A program made the position numbers and the translations under genes. Shown one piece after another: positions 26,024 through 36,308 of a DNA stretch of 64,000 nucleotides (position 1 is its first letter; each line of letters opens with the position of its first letter). The DNA comes from Thioploca ingrica (lineage in GTDB: Bacteria > Pseudomonadota > Gammaproteobacteria > Beggiatoales > Beggiatoaceae), in assembly GCA_000828835.1 (NCBI GenBank), contig AP014633.1, positions 620,001-684,000 on the forward strand, read 5' to 3'. The notes beneath the pieces were generated by a model. That model searched no databases. It was not told where the DNA came from and saw only the letters and a program-made list of their open reading frames with translations.

Positions 26024-28054
26024 TCAATTAAGCCTGGTTTGATAAGCCATACGCGTCAGTGTTGCCACATCTAAAATTAACACGATTTTGCCATCACCCA
26101 ATTCGCTCGCACCCACAATACCAGGTACTTGAGCGAGTGGGTCGGTCAGGGTACGTACTACAATTTCCTGTTGACTCAGAATTCGATCAACGATCATGGC
26201 GATGGCGGTTGCTGCGGAGGCGCCACCGACAATGAGAACATAAGAAGTTTGATCAATTTTTGGCTCGGTCAAGTGAAATAGTCGGTTAAGGTGTAGGATG
26301 GGAAGTATTCCCCGGGGATGAAGCAGGAGTTCATTATTTTCTAAAACGGTTATAGCCACTGGATTGAGTCGAGCCACTTCGTGTACCGCCACTTGGGGTA
26401 CCGCGAACAATTGCCCACTCACGGAGATAATCATTGCATCAGCAATAGATAAAGTCAGTGGCAATTGAATGGTAAAGCGGGTACCTTTTCCAACTTGAGT
26501 CTCTAAGGAAATAGCACCACCCAATTCAGTCACCGCATTTCTGACCACATCCATTCCTACCCCGCGTCCGCTAGCTAGATCCGCTTGGGTTTTAGTGGTA
26601 AAACCGGGTTGACACAACAGTTCCAGTAAGTTGGCGGGATCGAGGACGGTATCGGCAGCGAGTAAACCTTGAGTACGAGCGTGTTGAGCCACTTTGTTGA
26701 GATCAATTCCTTGGCCATCATCTTCGATTTCGATGGTCATCATGTCACCGGTGTTGTAAGCGCGTAACGCAATCATGCCTTCAGATGGTTTGCCTTGAGC
26801 GAGTCGCTTCGTTGGGGATTCAATCCCGTGACTCACGGCGTTGCGTACCAAATGTAAAAGTGGATCAATCATTTTGTCGACCATCATTTTGTCAATTTCG
26901 GTTTCTTTACCCGTCAGTTCCAATTTGACCGCTTTGTGGGTTTGGTGCATTAAATCGCGGATCACAAACTGCATTCGTTCAAAAGCACTGCCAATGGGAA
27001 CGAGGCGCACCCGCATGACGGCTTCGCGTAGCGTACGCAGGTGACGTTCCAAAGCGAGATTGGTTTCTTGTAAAATACGCCATTGTGCTAGCGGTAAACT
27101 GGCGCGGAGTTGTTTGAGATGATTGTCTTGACGGGCACGGGTGGTCACTAATTCGCCAATGAGCCGCATCAATTCATCGATTCGTGCCATGTCCACGCGC
27201 ACCATATTAGACGGTGTCAAGGCTGGCAATCGAGTAGCGACTGGCAGTGGGGGTGATTCGCCGTGATTAGCCAAGGGTGGTTCAGCGGGTTGGAGTGAAG
27301 GTGGCGTTGCCGGTGGCGAAGGTGATGTTTCAGGTAGTGAAGGTGGTGGCTTGGGTAACGTATAGGTTAAGCCATCCGCTTGCCACGGTGCAAAACACGC
27401 TTCTGCTGCTGAAGTTGCCACCAAAAACTCAAAAGCCAGTCCACCACCTTGCGTAGTCGGTCGAGGTGTCGCTTGCGTAATTTTACCGATGCCTTCTAAG
27501 CGGCTACGAATCTGATTGACGTTGATACCGCGTTCAGCCAAAGTCGGGGTAGGAATGAATTCAAATCGCCAGATTCGAGGTTGCTCGGGTTCATGGGGTG
27601 AAGATAATGCCGAAGTTGAAGTAGGCGTTGTGCTTACGGTACCACCCACCACCGAAACCAGTGCGGTCGATACAGCGGTTATGTCCGGCAGGGAACTGTC
27701 AGCGCGGTGTGCAATAATGCTTTGTTCTAACAATTGAGCACCGGCGAACAGGGTTTCCAGACCTTCATGAGACAATTTAATTTGCCCTTGCCGCAGGGTT
27801 CGCAAGTAATTTTCGAGTTGGTGGGCGAGTTGTTCAGCGACTTTGAGATTAATGGTTCCACACAGTCCTTTGATAGTGTGAAGATTACGCAACAGCGCAT
27901 CAAGCAAGGTGTGGTCTAGCGTGGGCTGCTGAATAAAAGATTCCAATGCCAGTAAGTCACGACGCACTAAACTCAGACGCTCATCACATTCAGCATAAAG
28001 ATCATCAATAAATTCGTTAATGAATGGCTCTTGACAGAAATCTTCGCTAGACAT
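26024..28054 (-). CDS. cheA: Chemotaxis histidine kinase
   Basis: 676 residues. P1 is an Hpt domain with phospho-acceptor His59 ('LHTIKGLCG'). A proline-rich stretch follows at about residues 235-265, then the P3 dimerisation helix ('ARIDELMRLIGELVTTRAR'). The P4 kinase domain has N box 'HLVRNAVSHGIE', G1 'EDDGQGIDL' and G2 'GRGVGMDVV'. The P5 CheW-like regulatory domain ends the protein. A clear P2 CheY-binding domain is not obvious, and there is no C-terminal receiver, so unlike FrzE the response regulator is separate. It phosphorylates CheY and CheB under receptor control. Confidence 0.95.
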   Translation of the reverse strand: MSSEDFCQEPFINEFIDDLYAECDERLSLVRRDLLALESFIQQPTLDHTLLDALLRNLHTIKGLCGTINLKVAEQLAHQLENYLRTLRQGQIKLSHEGLETLFAGAQLLEQSIIAHRADSSLPDITAVSTALVSVVGGTVSTTPTSTSALSSPHEPEQPRIWRFEFIPTPTLAERGINVNQIRSRLEGIGKITQATPRPTTQGGGLAFEFLVATSAAEACFAPWQADGLTYTLPKPPPSLPETSPSPPATPPSLQPAEPPLANHGESPPLPVATRLPALTPSNMVRVDMARIDELMRLIGELVTTRARQDNHLKQLRASLPLAQWRILQETNLALERHLRTLREAVMRVRLVPIGSAFERMQFVIRDLMHQTHKAVKLELTGKETEIDKMMVDKMIDPLLHLVRNAVSHGIESPTKRLAQGKPSEGMIALRAYNTGDMMTIEIEDDGQGIDLNKVAQHARTQGLLAADTVLDPANLLELLCQPGFTTKTQADLASGRGVGMDVVRNAVTELGGAISLETQVGKGTRFTIQLPLTLSIADAMIISVSGQLFAVPQVAVHEVARLNPVAITVLENNELLLHPRGILPILHLNRLFHLTEPKIDQTSYVLIVGGASAATAIAMIVDRILSQQEIVVRTLTDPLAQVPGIVGASELGDGKIVLILDVATLTRMAYQTRLN

Positions 28055-28168
28055 ACGTGCAGCCTTGGTTCTACTCTCTAACTAAAAAAGACGCAGATTA
28101 AACGTTAACTGGCTTAAATTATTAGGGAAGTTTGAGTAGGAAAATGGAATAATTTTCTATTTATTTTT

Positions 28169-28537
28169 CTATGAGTATAATAACTCTTGAACTTGTTGAG
28201 CTAACAATTTCGGTTCAAATGGCTTGGTTAGATAGCGAGAGGCGCCGGCTTTAAGCGTATCATGGCGGCTGGATTCGTCGCCCCGTGTGGTTAACACAAT
28301 AACGGGAATATAATTGAAAGTTTGATGTCCTCGAACGAAGCGTAATACTTCTATGCCGTGCATATCGGGCATATTTAAATCGAGAATCATCAGATCAACG
28401 GAGGTGAGTGCTAAACGCTCTAAGGCTTCAAGACCATTATTGGCTTCTTCAAAAGCCAGTTCTTTGACAGTACGCAATGAAATTTTTACCATTCGTCGCA
28501 TAGTAAGGGAATCGTCGACAATGAGAACATGCTTCAT
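28169..28537 (-). CDS. cheY: Chemotaxis response regulator
   Basis: 122 residues, one receiver domain: D8-D9 acid pocket, phospho-acceptor Asp53 ('LMILDLNMPDMHG'), 'VIVLTTRGD' with the switch Thr and 'YLTKPFEP' with the Lys. It is the first gene of the operon, 114 bp upstream of cheA. It probably links CheA to the output, perhaps gliding/pilus motility given the Frz-like composition and lack of flagellar genes in the window. The output is inferred. Confidence 0.9.
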   Translation of the reverse strand: MKHVLIVDDSLTMRRMVKISLRTVKELAFEEANNGLEALERLALTSVDLMILDLNMPDMHGIEVLRFVRGHQTFNYIPVIVLTTRGDESSRHDTLKAGASRYLTKPFEPKLLAQQVQELLYS

Positions 28538-28794
28538 TCTTATCCACCGTATCTAGAGCGGAACAGTTTAGTAAGCTGCGAATAACCGCCCGGCTGTAGA
28601 ACCAATAATAGTAGTTTATTTAATGGTGATAACATTTAATCATACTAGCATAATAAGTAAATAACTGCTAGATCACAGCAGCAACCGGCTAGAATTTTTT
28701 AGCATTAATTTATTTCTAATTAAAAACAATTAATAATAGAATTAGGGATGGCTATTGCGCCAACGGTTGCCCTACTTCTAAGAGTGAAATTTTT

Positions 28795-29010
28795 ATGCAG
28801 AGAGAATTTAACGTGGTGATAGAACGAGATATCGAAGGTTATTGGATAGCTTCTGTCCCGGCATTGCATGGTTGTCATACTCAATCTCGGTCTTTAGATG
28901 AACTGATGCAGCGTATTGAAGAAGCCATTTTACTTTGTCTAGAAGTTGCAGAAGAGGATATAGAATCAAATGAATTTATAGGTATTCAAAAGATTTCCGT
29001 AGAAACATGA
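28795..29010 (+). CDS. hicB: HicB-type antitoxin
   Basis: 71 residues with the partial RNase-H-like HicB fold: 'FNVVIERDIEGYWIASVPALHGCHTQSRSLDELMQRIEEAI'. It overlaps hicA by ATGA (29007-29010), in antitoxin-first order. No separate DNA-binding domain is visible. Another hicB-like gene occurs at 42572 with a truncated hicA. Confidence 0.9.
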   Translation: MQREFNVVIERDIEGYWIASVPALHGCHTQSRSLDELMQRIEEAILLCLEVAEEDIESNEFIGIQKISVET

Positions 29011-29231
29011 CTAAATTGCCCAACCTGACTGGAAAAAGAGTGATAGTGGCACTCAACAAGGCCGGATTTACCGTCATTAGAATTCGTGGCAGTCATCACA
29101 TTTTAAAGCATCAAGATGGGCGTAGTACGGTAGTTCCAGTTCATTTTGGTGAAGATATTGGTCCTGGATTACTTGGTAAAATTTTACGCGATTGTGAAAT
29201 AACAAAAGATGAATTAATTTCTTTGTTATAA
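29007..29231 (+). CDS. hicA: HicA-type mRNA interferase toxin
   Basis: 74 residues of the double-stranded-RNA-binding-like HicA fold. 'LTGKRVIVALNKAGFTVIRIRGSHHILKH' carries the catalytic His of the G-S-H-H motif, followed by 'STVVPVHFGEDIGPGLLGKILRDCEIT'. Full length and apparently intact. It cleaves mRNA when HicB is degraded. Translationally coupled to hicB. Confidence 0.92.
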   Translation: MTKLPNLTGKRVIVALNKAGFTVIRIRGSHHILKHQDGRSTVVPVHFGEDIGPGLLGKILRDCEITKDELISLL

Positions 29232-29389
29232 CTTGAAATAAGAGGTAGGATTTAAAAAATTAAAGCGACTGATGGGTAAAACTAAGTACCCCAACAAGAT
29301 AAGTACTTATTTACTTGAACTTTTTAGGATAATTTTTAGATTAAAACCAAAATATATAATTCAATATTTGATATTACCTAACTATTTAA

Positions 29390-30301
<912 letters not shown>

Positions 30302-30369
30302 AAAAATCGAGCTAGGTCGGGTGCGCCAACCGCTTTAGGTTAACTCCGACCTTGCACCTCACTAACAAA

Positions 30370-30615
30370 TCATCCTGCTGGTTGGAGTTGTCTTATTTTT
30401 TTCACTAAAGCCAATACTTCTTCTGCCGCTGGGGATTGTTGACCGACTAAATAAGCATAAAGTTCTATGTCAGCTAATTCTAGTAACCGAGCAAAAGCTT
30501 GTTGTTCCATTGCAGAAGCCTGGGTATAGTGTTGTTCCAGATAACGAATCAAGATAACTTCTAATTCTTTCATGCCGCGGCGACAACGCCATTTAAGCAA
30601 ATCGAAATCTTTCAT
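30370..30615 (-). CDS. sdhE: FAD assembly factor SdhE-like
   Basis: 81 residues: 'LLKWRCRRGMKELEVILIRYLEQHY' contains the RGxxE motif required for covalent flavinylation of succinate dehydrogenase, and 'FARLLELADIELYAYLVGQ' completes the small helical DUF339/YgfY fold. It would help insert FAD into SdhA and fumarate reductase. It lies 14 bp downstream of the binding-protein/MscS fusion gene in the same orientation. Confidence 0.88.
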   Translation of the reverse strand: MKDFDLLKWRCRRGMKELEVILIRYLEQHYTQASAMEQQAFARLLELADIELYAYLVGQQSPAAEEVLALVKKIRQLQPAG

Positions 30616-30629
30616 ACTCTAACTCTAAT

Positions 30630-33600
30630 TTATTTATCTGGATTGGGTGTTTTTAGAATCGGCCATTCATTGGGAATAGTGGTTGGCCTTCTCTCTTTAA
30701 CCCCTTGGAACATATAAATTTCTTGCCGATGGATAGCAAACATAATTCCGGCTTGTTGCATCTGCTGCCACACTTTTCGCCAAACCTCATTGAGAATATC
30801 ATATTTATTCTGATAATTTTCCAAGCAGAAAACAATCCAATAACTGGCTGCCCATTCATTAACCCCAGCAAATAAGATGTAAGGTTTCGGTTTTTTCATT
30901 ACCCCAGTTTCGACTGATTGAATCGCTTCGAGGAGAATTTTTTCAACGAATGCCGGCGAATGATGGGGATCCACATAAACCGTTGGCCATAGCCAATAAT
31001 GACCGTCAGTATAATTATAATTATGAATGTCAGATTCAGCCGCTGTGCTATTGGGAATACTTAAAATATAACCATTTCTCACCTTAACTCGAGTCGTTCG
31101 CCAATTCACATCAACCACAATCCCTTCATCAAAATCGCCAATTTTAACCCAATCACCCACTCGAAAAGGTCGCTCTAAATTAATAGCAACTCCTGAAAAG
31201 ATATTAGAAAGATTGACTTGAATCGCTAAACCGATAATCATGGCCACCATTCCAGAAGTTGCCAATAAACTGGTTAAAGTTTGTTCATACACAAAGGCGA
31301 TAATACCAAAAAAAGCCAGTAAATAGATGACGAAAGTGACAAAAATACGAATGACATTCGGAATAGCTCGTCTGGAGCGTTTTTCTAAGGGATACCAGAT
31401 GAAACGTTTAATCGCCATGCTAATAAACAGCGTGGGTACCAACCACCATAAGATATCAAAAAAAGTAATAACCAAATCGGGTTTATACAAAGTTCCTTTG
31501 GCAACTCGTTCAACTAAAAGAACTTCGCTGGATAAGAGTAAAATAGCGGCGCAACTGGCTTGCAGTAACCAAATCACATAGCTAATCGAAAAATGACTCG
31601 AATTATCACGCCAGATTTTATAAAGGGAAGGAAGTAAGCGAACTCGTTTAGTATTACCTAAAATAAACCTCGGTAAATAAATCAAGGTTTTTTTGGTTTC
31701 CAACAAAATTAAAAACAAGAGCATTAAAATACTAAATATAATGAGTGGACTGGCCCATTCGGTAGGAATCATCCCTCGTAAAGCAAATTCATCCGCTTTG
31801 ATGAGTAAAGCAGCATTGAAACGAGAATATTTCATCATTCCATCTTGTTGATTAAGATATTTTAAACTCCCCAGCGCACTTTTATAAATAAAATCTTGGA
31901 AAAAGCGAATATTTTGCATACTCCAACCTAATGCGGGGTTAAGTACTTGATAGCTTTCAAGTCGTTTCAACCAAGCAGCTTGATCAGTTAAACCCATACC
32001 CAAAACGTCGGTCACATAAATTAAGTTATTGCTATTTAATTCGCGATGCCGAAAACTAACACCTAAGTTATGTTGTTTAAAAGCATAATGCTGGGGTAAA
32101 AAATCGATACGAAAGCGACCTTTAACGTGGTACATATGATAAGTCATTGCCCCCCATTTCTCGGTTACTTGAGGTTCGGTTAAAACAATAGGCTCCACTT
32201 CGTTGAGAAATTTAATATTTTTGGGGTCAATTTCTTCTCTAAAGCGAAACCACAAATAAAAATCTAACTGACAAGTCAAATTTTTGATATCCAGGTCGCT
32301 GATTTCATTGATTTCTATCCCGGTGTAAACGACATTGGTTTTGTACATATATTTGTTGTCTACCAATAAAATTCGTTCTTGGTGGAGTGCTTCTTCTAAA
32401 TCAGCAATGGCATTCAGATTCGGTATCATTTGTAACTGCGTAAAAGCCGAAATGAGATTTTTGTTTTTATAGACGCCAATCACCACCGGTTTTTGCGAAT
32501 TTCTATCTTCATCGAAGTAGTTAAATCCGGTCACGCCTTCTATGGCTTTATGAATGGTAGTCAGACTGGCTAAATAATCCCGGATTTGTTGTCGATCCGC
32601 TGTTAAAGTTTGCGGTTGCCCTTGAATCTGGGTATGGGTAATCGCTTCCACCAGTAGCATCGCGGTATCATAAGCATAAGCAGCTGACCAATCCGGTTCT
32701 TCTCGATAACGGGCTTGGTAAACTTCTCTAAATTGTTGCGCTTTATCATTGGCGGTATCAAAAATCAGCGGGGTTGCCACATAGATATCGTTGGTGTAGT
32801 AGCCCGGACTAGAACGTTCTTTGGGAAAATTATCAAAACCCTGTAAAAACGTTTGTTCTGACAAACTCGATTCACTAATCATGGTGTTTTTAATTCCCGC
32901 ATCCTTGATTAATTTAACTAACTTAACCCCTTCCAAAGCTTTGACTGCGAGTAAAATAACGCCGGCATCATTTTTAGTGGCTAATTGTTTGACAATCTGT
33001 TCTAGGCTAGTTTCCAATTGGGGATCATCAATTTTAAAATGCCACTGATATTTTACCGTCATGCCTAATTTATTCGTTTCTTGACCAAACACCTCTGCTA
33101 AATAGGCGCCATAGGCATCATCTTCATGAATGATACTGACCGTCGTTTGTTGAAAAACTTGTTTGACATAATTAGCGAGAAAGCGACCCGACGATTTGGA
33201 ACTGAAAATGTTTCTAAAATACCATTCATTATTTTCAGTGACTTTAATATTGGTTGAGCCAGGCGCGATGGCCGGTATGCCCTGTTTTTTATAAATTTCA
33301 CCGGCACTAATTGAACTAGAACTATACCAGTGGCCAATAACCGCAACCGCCCGATTTTGCTTGGCAATTTCCATTGCTTTGGCTTGAGCTTGATTCACAT
33401 CGTTTCTATCATCAAACCGATCGAGAACAATTTTTTTACCCTGAATACCACCGGTTTGGTTAACCGTATCTAGATATAACTGGATAGCTTGGGTCATCGC
33501 CTTTCCGGCCGCTGTGTCTTTACCAGAGAGCGGGCCAACAAAAGCAATATGAATGACTTCTTGTTGTTTACTGTAGTAACTGACTATAACGAACAATAGA

Positions 33601-33638
33601 ATAATGGCAATGAGGGCAAATCGATATCCTATTCGCAT
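30630..33638 (-). CDS. Periplasmic ligand-binding protein fused to an MscS channel
   Basis: 1002 residues. An N-terminal signal anchor (residues 6-22) leads to a type I periplasmic-binding domain of the Leu/Ile/Val-receptor kind (about 28-400): 'HIAFVGPLSGKDTAAGKAM', 'VIGHWYSSSS', 'YAYDTAMLLVEAI'. A beta-rich segment (about 415-600) has 'LDFYLWFRFR', a pattern reminiscent of pentameric ligand-gated channel ectodomains (weak). Four hydrophobic helices follow (about 628-650, 683-706, 721-746, 763-785). Then come the MscS pore helix 'GLAIQVNLSNIFSG' and beta domain 'RPFRVGDWVKIGDFDEGIVVDVNWRTTRVK'. The layout implies a channel gated or tuned by a periplasmic solute such as an amino acid. This is inferred; the fusion itself is seen in one unbroken frame. 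Confidence 0.88.
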   Translation of the reverse strand: MRIGYRFALIAIILLFVIVSYYSKQQEVIHIAFVGPLSGKDTAAGKAMTQAIQLYLDTVNQTGGIQGKKIVLDRFDDRNDVNQAQAKAMEIAKQNRAVAVIGHWYSSSSISAGEIYKKQGIPAIAPGSTNIKVTENNEWYFRNIFSSKSSGRFLANYVKQVFQQTTVSIIHEDDAYGAYLAEVFGQETNKLGMTVKYQWHFKIDDPQLETSLEQIVKQLATKNDAGVILLAVKALEGVKLVKLIKDAGIKNTMISESSLSEQTFLQGFDNFPKERSSPGYYTNDIYVATPLIFDTANDKAQQFREVYQARYREEPDWSAAYAYDTAMLLVEAITHTQIQGQPQTLTADRQQIRDYLASLTTIHKAIEGVTGFNYFDEDRNSQKPVVIGVYKNKNLISAFTQLQMIPNLNAIADLEEALHQERILLVDNKYMYKTNVVYTGIEINEISDLDIKNLTCQLDFYLWFRFREEIDPKNIKFLNEVEPIVLTEPQVTEKWGAMTYHMYHVKGRFRIDFLPQHYAFKQHNLGVSFRHRELNSNNLIYVTDVLGMGLTDQAAWLKRLESYQVLNPALGWSMQNIRFFQDFIYKSALGSLKYLNQQDGMMKYSRFNAALLIKADEFALRGMIPTEWASPLIIFSILMLLFLILLETKKTLIYLPRFILGNTKRVRLLPSLYKIWRDNSSHFSISYVIWLLQASCAAILLLSSEVLLVERVAKGTLYKPDLVITFFDILWWLVPTLFISMAIKRFIWYPLEKRSRRAIPNVIRIFVTFVIYLLAFFGIIAFVYEQTLTSLLATSGMVAMIIGLAIQVNLSNIFSGVAINLERPFRVGDWVKIGDFDEGIVVDVNWRTTRVKVRNGYILSIPNSTAAESDIHNYNYTDGHYWLWPTVYVDPHHSPAFVEKILLEAIQSVETGVMKKPKPYILFAGVNEWAASYWIVFCLENYQNKYDILNEVWRKVWQQMQQAGIMFAIHRQEIYMFQGVKERRPTTIPNEWPILKTPNPDK

Positions 33639-33910
33639 TCTGGTATGCTCAATATTTTTACTTATTAATGGGGATTGGGGTAGGTATTTATCTACTGAAT
33701 AAAAATCTATAATTATTATAACTTACTTTTGGCAAATAAATAAAAAATTGGCTATTTTTATACTATTAATTAATTCTCAATATTGAGCGTCAATACTTCG
33801 GATAGTTTTAGGTAGGGTGCGTTAGGTGGTAGCCGTAACGTACCGATTTTAATAAATTTTAGCAATCGCATTAGATTTTACTCGTAACTAATTTTGATTA
33901 ATAAATTAAA

Positions 33911-35743
33911 ATGACTGCTTCTCTTGCTTCATTTGATCATCAAAGCTTTTTAGCGCATTTACCTCATAAACCAGGTGTTTACTGTATGTTAGACCAGATA
34001 GGCACCCTACTCTATGTCGGTAAAGCCAAAGATCTTAAAAAACGGCTCGCCAGTTATTTTAGGCTCTCATTATCTTCAGCTAAAACTCAAGCTTTAGTCG
34101 CTCAGATCGATCAGATTGAAGTCACAGTGACTTCGACCGAAAAGGAAGCTTTAATTCTCGAAAACACGCTGATTAAAGCGCATCAACCTCATTACAACAT
34201 TTTGTTACGAGATGATAAAAGTTATCCCTTTATTTATCTATCAAAACATCCGTTTCCACGCTTAAGTTGGCATCGAGGGACACAACGTGCTAAAGGGCAT
34301 TATTTTGGACCTTATCCGCATCGCCATGCCGTTCATGAAACCCTCAACTTATTACAAAAACTTTTTTTGCTGCGATCTTGTCGAGATAATTATTATCAAA
34401 ACCGCTCTCGCCCTTGCTTACAGTATCAAATTAAACGTTGTAGTGCACCTTGTGTCGGTTTAATTGAGCCAGCTATTTATGGGGAAGCAGTCCAAAATGT
34501 GATACGCTTTTTAAAGGGCAAAAGTCAAACGATTGTCACCGATTTAGTCGAAAAAATGCAACTAGCGGCCCATTCGTTAGAATTTGAACAAGCTGCTAAA
34601 TATCGTGACCAAATTCAGCAGTTACGCCAAATTCAACAACAACAATGTATTATTACTGATGAAGGTCATATTGATATTGTGGCGGGCGTTATAGAAAATA
34701 AGTTGGCTTGCATTCAGATATTAACAATCCGTCATGGGCAATCCGTAGGAAACCAAGCCTTTTTTCCTCATATTCCCAGTGGCGATATCGAGATCACCTC
34801 GGTGGCTCAGATACTGACGGCTTTTTTACCGCAATATTATCTGCAGGTTCAAGAGATACCCGATGAAATTGTTCTAAATAATCCTATTACTAATATGAAT
34901 TTATTAGCCCAAGTGATTGGTGAACAACACGGCAAACCAATTGATATCCATTCACGAGTACGAGGAATGCGGGCACGGTGGCTTGCCATGACCTTAGAAA
35001 ATGCCCGAACCTATTTGCGCCAACATCAACCTCAGCAATATCGAGAACGGTTAGCAGCCCTCAGCAAAATTCTGCATTGGGAAATCTTACCTCAACGTCT
35101 CGAATGTTTTGATGTCAGTCATAGTCAGGGTGAAGCGACTGTAGCGGCTTGTGTGGTTTTTGATGCTCATGGACCTTGTTATAAGGCGTATCGCCGTTTT
35201 AATATTAATAATGTCACTCCTGGCGATGATTATGCAGCGATGCAACAAGTGTTAACACGACGTTATAGGGCATTACTGCTGCAACCGACACTGCTGCCAG
35301 ATATTATTTTTATAGATGGCGGAACCGGTCAAGTCAAGATCGCACAACAGGTGCTCGCTGAATTACAATTAAACGATATATTAATTATTGGGATTGCTAA
35401 AGGGATTCAACGTACTCCAGGTCTGGAACGCTTAATTTTACCTCAAGAAAAAACACCCCTGAGATTACCGAAAGATTCACCGGCTTTACACTTGATTCAA
35501 TTTATTCGTGATGAAGCACATCGTTTCGCCATTACCGCACACCGCCAACGACGTGCCAAAATTCGACGGACTTCGGTCTTAGAAACGATTGCCGGAATTG
35601 GTCCGAAACGTCGGCAACGGTTACTCAACTATTTTGGAGGCTTAGCCGGTATTTCTCAGGCTACTGTAGAGGATTTAATGGCTGTACCCGGCATTGATCA
35701 ATCGTTAGCACAGAAAATTTACCAGTTGTTTAAATCCACGTGA
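33911..35743 (+). CDS. uvrC: UvrABC system protein C
   Basis: 610 residues. The GIY-YIG nuclease domain ('PGVYCMLD...[18 protein letters not shown]') makes the 3' incision. A UVR motif near residues 215-240 ('[16 protein letters not shown]') binds UvrB. The RNase-H-like domain ('[20 protein letters not shown]', 'FIDGGTGQV') makes the 5' incision. Tandem helix-hairpin-helix motifs end the protein ('[13 protein letters not shown]', '[12 protein letters not shown]'). It acts in nucleotide excision repair. It overlaps pgsA by four bases, the common gammaproteobacterial pairing. Confidence 0.97.
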   Translation: MTASLASFDHQSFLAHLPHKPGVYCMLDQIGTLLYVGKAKDLKKRLASYFRLSLSSAKTQALVAQIDQIEVTVTSTEKEALILENTLIKAHQPHYNILLRDDKSYPFIYLSKHPFPRLSWHRGTQRAKGHYFGPYPHRHAVHETLNLLQKLFLLRSCRDNYYQNRSRPCLQYQIKRCSAPCVGLIEPAIYGEAVQNVIRFLKGKSQTIVTDLVEKMQLAAHSLEFEQAAKYRDQIQQLRQIQQQQCIITDEGHIDIVAGVIENKLACIQILTIRHGQSVGNQAFFPHIPSGDIEITSVAQILTAFLPQYYLQVQEIPDEIVLNNPITNMNLLAQVIGEQHGKPIDIHSRVRGMRARWLAMTLENARTYLRQHQPQQYRERLAALSKILHWEILPQRLECFDVSHSQGEATVAACVVFDAHGPCYKAYRRFNINNVTPGDDYAAMQQVLTRRYRALLLQPTLLPDIIFIDGGTGQVKIAQQVLAELQLNDILIIGIAKGIQRTPGLERLILPQEKTPLRLPKDSPALHLIQFIRDEAHRFAITAHRQRRAKIRRTSVLETIAGIGPKRRQRLLNYFGGLAGISQATVEDLMAVPGIDQSLAQKIYQLFKST

Positions 35744-36300
35744 ACATACCCATTTTTTTGACTTTATTAAGAATAATTCTTATTCCGGTATTTGTAGCTC
35801 TCTTTTATCTACCTTGGAAGGGAGCCAACGAGTTAATGACTTTAATATTTGCGCTAGCGGCACTGACTGACTGGTTTGATGGTTATTTAGCTAGGCGCTG
35901 GAATCAAACCTCAGCATTTGGTGCTTTCTTAGATCCGGTGGCTGACAAGTTAATGGTAGCCGTTGCTTTAGTTTTGTTAGTGCAAGCTCATCCCACTCCC
36001 TGGATGGCTATTCCGGCAGCGGTTATTATTGGGCGTGAAATTACTATTTCCGCTTTACGTGAATGGATGGCGGAAATTGGTCAACGTGCTCAAGTGGCGG
36101 TATCCAAAATTGGGAAGATTAAAACAACTGCACAAATGGCGGCTTTGTTAATGTTGCTTTACCGAGAACCATTTATGGGACTGCCTATTTACCCCATCGG
36201 TATTATCTTATTGTATATAGCGGCGGTGTTAACTTTATGGTCAATGATGCTCTATTTAAGGGCAGCTCTACCGATTATATTCAATAATAACCGAATTTGA
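35740..36300 (+). CDS. pgsA: CDP-diacylglycerol-glycerol-3-phosphate 3-phosphatidyltransferase
   Basis: 186 residues of an integral membrane enzyme that makes phosphatidylglycerol phosphate. The CDP-alcohol phosphatidyltransferase motif D(x2)DG(x2)AR(x8)G(x3)D(x3)D is complete at residues 44-69 ('[11 protein letters not shown]', then '[10 protein letters not shown]'). About four to five further hydrophobic helices are visible. The start is GTG 35740, overlapping the uvrC stop (GTGA). A CRISPR array begins only 8 bp after its stop codon. Confidence 0.96.
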   Translation: MNIPIFLTLLRIILIPVFVALFYLPWKGANELMTLIFALAALTDWFDGYLARRWNQTSAFGAFLDPVADKLMVAVALVLLVQAHPTPWMAIPAAVIIGREITISALREWMAEIGQRAQVAVSKIGKIKTTAQMAALLMLLYREPFMGLPIYPIGIILLYIAAVLTLWSMMLYLRAALPIIFNNNRI

Positions 36301-36308
36301 AATGAATA

